DNA of 64,000 nucleotides. Origin: Heligmosomoides polygyrus polygyrus. Taxonomy: Eukaryota; Nematoda; Chromadorea; Rhabditida; Heligmosomidae. The notes beneath the pieces were generated by a model. The model was given only the letters and a program-made list of their open reading frames with translations. It searched no databases and was not told the DNA's origin. Positions 56,420 to 64,000 of this stretch are shown here, one piece after another. Positions within the stretch are counted from its first letter, which is position 1. Each line of letters starts with the position of its first letter. Position numbers and translations under genes: made by a program. The DNA is taken from positions 65,754,643-65,818,642 of the forward strand of contig OX377202.1 in the NCBI GenBank assembly GCA_947396885.1, given 5' to 3'.

Positions 56420-57579
56420 TTAGGTTGTCACATAAGTTCTGTCCGATCCCGATAGGCGTTACTTTGTGATTGTTTTTTCATGTATAGAGAAAGTAATTGT
56501 ATATATGTTGTATACTATTTTGTAGCGCTTGTTTCGCTCTATAAAACTTGGTGTGTTGCTTTTAAAAAGTCGTAAGCATTGCTTCGTTTTAGGTGCTGGA
56601 CGAAACCATGGAAAAAACGCACTTGCGGGTAATAATGCTTCATGTTCAAGCTTCGCCACAGTGTTAGCGAGGCAACTCAAAGCATCAAGATGGCATGGGG
56701 AGAGGACTCCGCTAACGAACGCACCGTGCGCAGATGATACCAGAAGTTCCGGGTTGGAGACGTGGACCTCGAAGACAAGGACCGCTCAGGACGACCAGCC
56801 AAATGTGATGACGGACGTTTGAAAGAACGAGTGGAAGCCGATTCACGAGGAACTGTGCGTGAGATGGGGAGAGAACTTCAGGTTAGTCGTACAACCATTT
56901 CGAGGCACCTAGAGGCGACAGGAAAGGTGAAAAAACTGGATAAGTGGGTGCCCCACGAGCTTTCTTCCCTTACTATAAAGAACGAAAACGATCCATTTCT
57001 TGAACACTTTCCCAAACCTAGCCTCCATCCGAGGAAGGTCATGCTCACTGTCTGGTGGGCTGCAACTGGTATTATCCACTACGACTTCTTGAAGCCTGGT
57101 GAAACCATCACGGCAGAGAGGTACTGTCGTGAATTAGACGTGGTTCACCAAAAGTTGCTTGAAATGCGCCCTGCACTGGTGAATCGAAGAGGACCGATCC
57201 TTCTTCACGACAACGCCCGTCCACATGTCTCGCATCTGACCACCCAAAAATTAAACCAGTTGAGATATGAAGTTCTCCCGCATCCCGCTTATTCACCAGA
57301 CCTAACTCCAACGGAATTTCATCTTTTCAAGCATCTCGATGGTTTCCTCAAGGATAAAAACTTTACTAATGTAGCAGGTATCGAAATTGCCTTCGAGTGT
57401 TTCATTGCTTCTAGAAATTCAGATTTCTTCCGAAATGGAATTAACGCTCTTGTATATTGTTGGCAGAAGTGCATTGATTGTAACGGTTCTTACTTTGATT
57501 AATAAACTTTATTTTCTGCTGAGATACTACACCGCAAAGTTGCCGTCGAAAATCGGACAGAACTTATGTGACAACCTAA
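56420..57579 (+). mobile_element. Mariner element 3 (1160 bp), nested in mariner 4
   Basis: TTAGGTTGTCACATAAGTTC at 56420 and GAACTTATGTGACAACCTAA ending at 57579, with TA duplications 56418-56419 and 57580-57581. The TIRs are almost perfect, so this is younger than its host. About 120 bp shorter than a complete relative because of an internal transposase deletion. Confidence 0.92.
56762..57502 (+). pseudogene. Mariner 3 transposase lacking the first catalytic region
   Basis: Open from MDLEDKDRSGRP to NGSYFD (246 codons), with part of the N-terminal HTH in another frame upstream (about 56640-56760). REMGRELQVSRTTISRHLEA is the second HTH. Between NENDPFLEHF and PKPSLHPRKVML about 35 residues are missing, the segment that normally carries CDEKW and the first Asp. 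LLHDNARPH is kept; the third position is Glu (TPTEFHLF). Non-functional as a transposase. Confidence 0.88.
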
Positions 57580-58454
57580 TAATTGGTGGAAGCTGAACCA
57601 TCCCGAACAGTTCGCTGGATCACGGAAGAGCTAGACGTCAGTAAAGCTGCTGTTGCTGATACTTTGAAACGCCTTGGGAGGGTGAAAAAGCACGAAAAGT
57701 GGGTGCCCCACGAGTTGAGTGGGCGGCAGAAATTGTCACGTTTCGAGATTTGTTCTTCTCTACATTTACGCAACAAATCTGATCCGTTTTCGGATCGAAT
57801 AATCACTTGTGATGAGAAGTGGAATTTGTATGATAAAAGCGAATGTTCCGGACAGTGGATGGACGCCGACGAACTCCTATGCATTTTCTAAAGTCACGCC
57901 TCCACCAAAAAAGGTAATGGTCACTGTATGGGGTCGGCGGCTGACGTTATCCATTACAACTTTTTGGCACCAGGCCGAACGATCGCAGCAGAGTCCTACT
58001 GTAAGGAAGTCGACGAAATGCACCGAAAATTGCGCCAACTTCGACCAGCATTCGTTAACGATTGAGCCCGATTCTTTTGCACGACAACGCCCGCCCCCAC
58101 TTTTCACAAATCACTTTTCAAAAATTGAGCGAATTGAGGGTTGAAGTTCTGCCACATCCGCAAAACTCTCCACACCTCTCACCAACCGACTGCCGCCTTT
58201 TCAAACACTTTCAGAACAATCTCGCTGGCAAAACCTTCACCGATCAGGAAAAAGCCAAAACAGCGCTTGTGGATTTTGGCGAATCTCGACCACCTAATTT
58301 TTTCGCTGATGGGATAGGTCGACAGATACCCCGATGGCGAAGGTGTGATGACTCGAACGGTGCTTATTTCGACTAAATGCGATAAGATTTGAGAAAGTTA
58401 TGGAAGTTCAAAGGGGCTTCAACAGGGCTAAGAACTTTCCGTACAACATAATAA

Positions 58455-58879
58455 TATAGCTTTTGTGGAACCGTAGTTGTAGAAACGAAAACCAAAAAAA
58501 GTGCGTTCAGCGACCACGAAGGAGCAGAAGAGCATAACGATCAGCGAAAATAACAAGGCTGACTCCATAATGCGCTGCTCTGAAGACCGAAGCCCCTGTT
58601 GGCCGTCACTCCCATCCGCAGACATCACGCTGCAGCGTGGAGGACAAGTAGCATCCGTTTGAAACATCGTTAGAATCATAATTCCCAAGTTTTTTTTTGC
58701 AGTTAAGAATTCCTACTCTTTCTCGGCAGCTTCCCAGGCGCAGTAATGACCAGATTCTTCGATGTGCTTTTGTAACAGAGATTTTATTCACAGAAAGAAC
58801 AGTTTTGGAGATCCCAACTACTCGAAAAACCTAACAAGCCTTTTCAGAATACGCCGTTACACAAATTCTGGTTGGGCAT
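58455..58879. other. Unassigned sequence right of mariner 4
   Basis: No gene recognised. A minus-strand frame 58688-58428 is hydrophobic in part but overlaps the mariner 4 end. Confidence 0.4.
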
Positions 58880-59115
58880 TCGAATGACACTTTTCGAATA
58901 CTTGAATAATTTTGGCTTCCTGGGAATTTTTGAATATTCGAACGGTTTCGAATACCGAAATTTTTCGAGCATTCGAAACCGACTATATTCGAAAAACGCG
59001 ATTTTTCTGAATATTGCAATTCAAATACATTCGAAAAACGCGACTTTTTGAACATTCGAATTCGAATATTCAAATTCGAGTAAAAATCATTCGAATACCT
59101 ATTCGAATGAGTCAT
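58880..59115. repeat. TTCGAA-rich degenerate palindromic array, second copy
   Basis: Dense TTCGAATA, CGAAAAACGCGA and CATTCGAA units resembling 41130-41300, ending TTCGAATGAGTCATTCGAGC. The self-complementary core unit again dominates. Confidence 0.75.
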
Positions 59116-62100
59116 TCGAGCATAAGCATAGTACCACCCACTGGTTGTCTTCAATCAGACAAAGACGATTAGCATATACGCCTTAAAGACTCCTTTAAAA
59201 CCGCAGAGGCACTAAACGGTGCACAGTCGGAACGCTACCTTCTAAGATTCATGTCTCTTTCAAGTAAGGATTTTGAACGAAAACTCTACTACAGAAGATC
59301 TAATATCAAAGGACTACGTGGCGTACTTAAAAGCTGAACATAAAACTGCAGGAAAATCAGCTAAGGAATTTGACCAATTTCACGAATGAAGGGGAAGAAA
59401 CCGGGCAGTAAGTTGGTACGGTGAAAAGTTGCTGTGGTTGCTCCGCGTTGGCATCCTAGAGAAATCAGAGTTCAGGTCCGTGAGGAGAAAAGCCGGCTTG
59501 GGGCGGACGTTTCCGAAGAAACAGATGAATGCACTGAAAAGACCTCTGGGTGCTCTCTACGCGACGTTTTTGCATGTATAACCAGTTGCCATGGGGAGAA
59601 CACATTGTCTGCTCTCGACGCGAAGCAAAAAACAAAAAGTGCCGCCCGACTTCGTAATCTCTCGAATTTCTTCAGGAAATTAGAGCTTCAGTAACTCGCG
59701 CACTATCAAAGCCCTAATAGTTACCGTCCCAGAGCACTTGAGTTTCGAGAGTAACAGGCTTAACCTATCCGCTGCTAGGAGATGTAGGAGACGAGTCGCT
59801 TTCAGAAGCTTCTCCTACCTATGCAAGACTATGATTTTGGGAGAGCACAGTCAGCAGTTCGTAGGACGTAGGACCTCCAGAACCAGGAGGTTCATCAAGT
59901 ACTTTTCCAACGCTTGTTACGTAAACCGAGGAGCTACACTACTTCAAGTAGCAATTAGCAAGCAGTAGCAATAGCAGTAGTGGGATTTCTACGGAAACAC
60001 GGCAGAAGCAGACCAGGTATATACTTGACTCAGCGCATGCCAATCTTCCTGTTTATCCCATCTCTGAACCCTTTATCGCTCTAAAGCTATGAAAAATCCT
60101 CACATTGAGAAATTCAATCGGACCGAAAGTTGAACAACCGGTGTGGATTACCACATGAGAACTAGCCAAGAATGACTGAAGTTTAAGTGATCGGGTAGGA
60201 ATTTCGCCTGAGCGACGCCGCTGTGTCTCTTTCAAGGGTTTTCTACTTTCTCACCACTTCCTATCCAGTCTATACTTTAAGCGCCCGAGGAGCCAAAAGT
60301 GTACCGCACCGTTTGCTTAGGAGAACTGACTGCGGCGTTACAGATCTTGAAGGATAATGAATGACACCTTTTGAAGGTGTTGCCTAACCCTTATTAAATG
60401 TCTAGTAACTGTGTCTCTCAATATCATACGCACACAGAAGGTACAGAAATGCTCGAAAATTTCGAATGATAGTACGTGCCTTTTCCAACCTCTCACTTGC
60501 TTGGCAAACTGAGAGAGCTTTATTTAATCTCTTTAAAAGAACGACGTAATAAGCCAAGGCCTAAGTGAGGGACTACGCGAGATGGTAAGTGCGAGAGCTT
60601 CATGTCTGTGTATGAAGGTGGTCGAGCCATCGGCCACAGCGGAAAGGTCTAATGAGGAGTCTCGTCTAAAGACAGTTTGGAAGCGATAAGCCATTCGGTT
60701 CGGTAGCATTTCACGAAGTGCGTTGAGGTTCTCAACGGAAAGAGACAGACGACCATCAACGAGTATCCCTGGACGGCGCGTAGTTTCCCGGTTCCCCTCG
60801 AACTTCGACTGTCCTTCCTGTCACAGAGGTCTTCTCTCTCTGAAATGGGTTCTCTGAAATGTGACGGAGCCAAAGAAAGTCAAGGCACTGGCCGTTGGCA
60901 GAAATGGAGACAATGAAGTTGGTAGTGACAAGAGCGTTGCGTGCTCATGGACAAAGGATTCACCGAACTCACAGATCTGATGCAGCTGTATGTCCGAGGT
61001 TGGGAGGAGTTTTGCGTGCATCTCACTGTGACCTGTTCTCACTGTGCCCCATTATAAGAATAATGAATGAGATTATCCAGCAAATAGTTATTCTTTCATA
61101 TTACTGCCTTGGTCGAATAGGTAATATTCCTATGGTCTCCACAGGGATATTTGCTCCGTTCTCCCTGTTCTCCACCATCGTTCTGGAACGTGCGAATCTC
61201 GGAGTTGTGCAGAATGGACGGGAAACCACCTATATGCCGAGCTCTTAGACATAATATGATGGTAATATGACATATGACATATGATATGACTATGACATAA
61301 TATGATACATCCCAGGAAGCTCGCACTCTAGGAGCTTAATATAACGAAGGATTTGCACCACGCACTTGGAAGTAGCATTGAAGACAACGACCAAGGCTTA
61401 CAAGCGCATGCCTCGCCACGTAAACGAAAATGCTCCATGTAACCTTATGGGAAATTCTCCTTTGAAAGTTAAATTGCTTGAGCCATGCCATCCTTTGAGG
61501 CTACAACTGGTTGCCTAGTTCGGTGGCTAATTGCAGTCAGTCTCTACTCTTACGAGTTCCTTATATTATTCCTTTTAGTCAAGCAACCTTTCTCTGTGAT
61601 TTTTACGAGGTCAGATAAACCTCCGACGTTTGTAAGCCACCATACTAAATGGAAATTCCTCTCTTGATTTATCGCGCACTCTAGCTCAATGGAAAGCACG
61701 TTGGATCGGCAGTGGTTCATAAAGGCCAAGCGATGGGTATGCCATCGTTTCATTCTTCCTAGACACGTTTCGTGCTAGTTTGGCAACCCGAAACTAATGC
61801 AGGGTACACAAGGGCTAACTGAACCCACAAAATCGATTCGTCATGTGGGTGAGAACTGAGCCTTTGCTCACTCACACAATCTCTGATTCGCTGTTTGCTC
61901 TTTGAAGCGAAGTAGTAGAAACAAACGGATGAAGCTACTTCATCTCTCTGTCATCTCTCGTGGAGTGCAGTCAGGTTGCGCCTTCTTTAGCAAACTAACT
62001 GCAACAGATCTACAGTGAACGACTCGATTGAATGCCACATCCAGTCTGCACCGAGTGGGTAAGTGAGACGGCGAGACATGATGTCAATCTTTAGCTGTAC

Positions 62101-63821
62101 GTTAATGAATACAGATGTTAGTTTAATAAAAGCCACAGTCTTAAGGCTTCCGAATTAGAAATCCTATCACTTTCGTTAGGTCATGCAGCTAGCTCACGGT
62201 AGATGATCCGAAAAATACTTTCCAATCCATTCCTCCAAGTATGGCGTTGTAAACAGCTGGGATAGAAGTGCTTGTTACAAGTTCAACAAAATGTGATTGT
62301 CTGTATGCAAACCTCATTTAAAAATATTGTTTTCTTCAAACCTGAAGGGCTTAATCGGAATACAGTCCTCCACCTTAAAAATGACTGTGGCCAGCCTCAG
62401 ATTATCACAACAGCCCGCGCTTAAATAGCAACAAAATTTTTCCACTTAAAGGGTTTGCTCACTTATGGGAAGTGAGCTGCCCAATTGCAAAAAGAATGAT
62501 AAATAATAGTCACGTACTGCCGCGGACGATCTGTATGAAGCAATCCTAGAACGGAACTCTGCAAAAAGCGCTGAGTTGTGTTCGCCGGCGTAATTTCGAA
62601 TGATATTTGATCTGATTGCCCCCGAGCAGTGGTCGGGTCGGTGGAGGGTCGTACAAAGCCCCGTCGGTTGCTACTGCTGCATATTCCGGATAGGCCTCAC
62701 TCTCGATCAGCTTGCCGGTGTGGCTCGCCCTCTAAAGACCATTTTTTCCGCTGCAGTTCAGCGTTGGTGCTTCCGGTGAGGGGGGGGGGGGGGGTGACTG
62801 CGTTGCAGACCTTTGGCAAACAACTGCGAGAACGACACTGTTTGCTCGGCAAATCTCGTGGCGCTTTCTCTTTGCCATCGGTTTAAAGCAGCATTCCCGC
62901 CTAAGACCATGCTTCGAAGTCCAACGAGAAATAACTCGTTGTTATTTTTAAAAGACTGTCAATAACGCCAGTAGTATGTGTATATGATCGTCGAGACCAT
63001 CTTCAAGCTCAACAACTGGGACAAAAATTTATAAAAACACAAAACTTATGCGAATAATTCGAAGTTTCTTCGCAGCTACGGCTGCGCACCTTGATTGGCT
63101 CATGTTCAGAGCCGCAATCAGCTCGAGCTGTGATGGGATTCTTAAGAGATCTTTGTTTTCTCCCAGATGACCTTTGTGCAGTCGGTATACTTTTAGAATA
63201 TTTCTTTCTCGATTTGGTGGAGTTCTACTCTTGGTTCGATGTGCCTTAATCTTATAGAATGGACGGGTCCAAGTTCATTAAAAGCGATAGTACACACTTA
63301 AGGTGGAGGGAGGTCTTATAGCCTAGCACCAATAAACCGATCGTGTAGAAGAACTCCAAATAAATGAAACAAAATTGACAGCGTGCAGAACTGTTTATTA
63401 GGCGACGATAATAAGAACACTAAGGAAGTATATATCTATTAATCACTAACACAGGAAAAGAAGATGACAAATGACATTTTCTCTACGCGTCGCCTACGGG
63501 TTACGCGACATCCTTCATATGGGATCGGTGGATTATTACCCGCACGATCGGAGAGCGTTTGGAACGCCAATGGAATATTTGCTCTTGTTGCCCTCGTCAA
63601 TGATCGCGACTTATGTAGGACCCTCTCTACGAAACCCAGTAGATGACAGGGATGTGCTGCACCCAGAAAGTGGTTCAAAATTCCGTGATTCACCATTTTT
63701 CGGCATGCTATAATGTTTAAGTGATGCCTATATGTAGAAATTCGTCAGTGAAGTCCTACCCCGACGTTTTTTGTATAAGAAATCCGTTTGCTGTTCTTAT
63801 TAAACAAGTGAGTAAACGAAT
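59116..63821. other. Largely unassigned 4.7 kb
   Basis: I recognise no transposon ends or gene families. Frames worth noting: minus about 60857-60590 after the acceptor CTGTGACAG (VDGRLSLSVENLNALREMLP), which reads like real protein; plus 59434-59694; and both strands at 63440-63713. A short CATATGATATGACTATGAC-type tandem lies near 61255-61305 and an oligo-G run at 62781-62793. No canonical tRNA was found, including at 61675 where a TAGCTCAATGG motif occurs without a cloverleaf. Confidence 0.4.
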
Positions 63822-64000
63822 AAGGATAAAGGATAAAGGACGGCGTTACTCAATCCTTTTTGGGATGCGCCACGCATTCTACTTCTACGGGATATCGTGG
63901 AGGCGATTTGAATGCGTATTTGGCCATACAATGAATTGCGGTGGCCAGGAACAAGTCAGCGCTTTATCCTTCCCAGACAAGTCTGGTACCAATTCACCGA
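63822..64000 (-). mobile_element. SINE running off the window end
   Basis: GGATAAAGGATAAAGGACGG at 63823 is the inverse of the SINE 3' tail, followed by CGTTACTCAATCC, CGCATTCTACTTCTACGGGA and, at the edge, CCAGACAAGTCTGGTACCAA. The 5' tRNA-like head lies beyond the window. The tail shows a GGATAAA tandem. Confidence 0.85.

Larger units (their letters stand above)
56200..58376 (+). pseudogene. Mariner 4 transposase, split and decayed
   Basis: The N-terminal part 56200-56418 (MSNVQLRTIFDFNF, AAETARQINQV, STVRQWFSKFRTGDLSLE) has two stops and a frameshift. Mariner 3 then interrupts it. The frame resumes at 57583 (VEAEPSRTVRWITEELDVSKA, GRVKKHEKWVPHEL, ITCDEKWNLYDK), breaks at about 57890, and ends 58062-58376 with LLHDNARPH and SPHLSPTDCRLF. 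All three catalytic Asp positions are retained in sequence but in different frames. Confidence 0.85.
55738..58451 (+). mobile_element. Mariner element 4, interrupted by a SINE and by mariner 3
   Basis: TTAGGTGGTCCGGAGAGTTC at 55738 and GAACTTTCCGTACAACATAA ending at 58451 are inverse, with TA at 55736-55737 and 58452-58453. Subtracting the SINE with its duplication (280 bp) and mariner 3 with its TA (1162 bp) leaves about 1272 bp, the usual mariner length. It is therefore the oldest of the three. Confidence 0.88.

Noticed and set aside
61675..61750. Possible tRNA (TAGCTCAATGG motif)
   Set aside because: No acceptor or T-stem pairing and no GTTCRANNC box at the right distance.
62781..62793. 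Oligo-G run as a G-quadruplex or regulatory site
   Set aside because: A single homopolymer (another is at about 20780) with no context. Slippage or a sequencing artefact is more likely.
1..64000. CRISPR arrays, bacterial operons or phage genes
   Set aside because: No regularly spaced direct repeats, no ribosome-binding-site gene trains, and abundant GT-AG introns and eukaryotic transposons.

Overview
The window looks like nuclear DNA of a nematode, most likely a clade V (strongylid, hookworm-like) parasite. This is inferred from many small exons with TTTCAG-type acceptors and introns down to about 64 nt, and from a dense load of RTE-like non-LTR elements, mariners, tRNA-type SINEs and palindromic MITEs. 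I see no rRNA gene, canonical tRNA, CRISPR array or bacterial operon. All family names come from reading translations, not from searches.

Two host genes can be assembled across introns. A 19-exon plus-strand gene (1040-11597) encodes a DNAJC14/Jiv-type J-domain protein of about 738 aa; all splice phases close and it ends in a stop. A minus-strand gene (42708 down to at least 34493) encodes a sphingomyelin synthase family enzyme; seven exons with matching phases hold the His-His-Asp catalytic residues, but its last exon was not found. Their introns are full of transposon insertions.

The rest is mostly transposable elements. 11.7-19 kb: a broken RTE element, a Ty3/Gypsy integrase remnant with a hairpin MITE in it, a fold-back element and a CR1-like fragment. 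19.6-22.2 kb: a 2.6-kb element with long terminal inverted repeats that contains a SINE and two tandem Harbinger-like MITEs. 24.7-28.6 kb: two mariners, one broken by a single stop codon. 32-34 kb: retroelement debris. 40 kb: a 638-bp TTAA-flanked piggyBac-like MITE. 45.3-49.1 kb: three pieces of one non-LTR family in opposed orientations. 49.5-54.5 kb: an inverted-repeat unit, then a young RTE element whose endonuclease half is inverted relative to its RT half. 55.2-58.5 kb: a MITE, a SINE, and a mariner interrupted by both a SINE and a second mariner. 58.5-63.8 kb has little recognisable content, and the window ends inside another SINE.

The most unusual signals are short perfect snap-back palindromes inside two retroelement copies, a hairpin MITE family with conserved ends but unrelated palindromic interiors, TE nests that can be ordered in time from their target-site duplications, and the NPD in place of HPD in the DNAJC14-like J domain.
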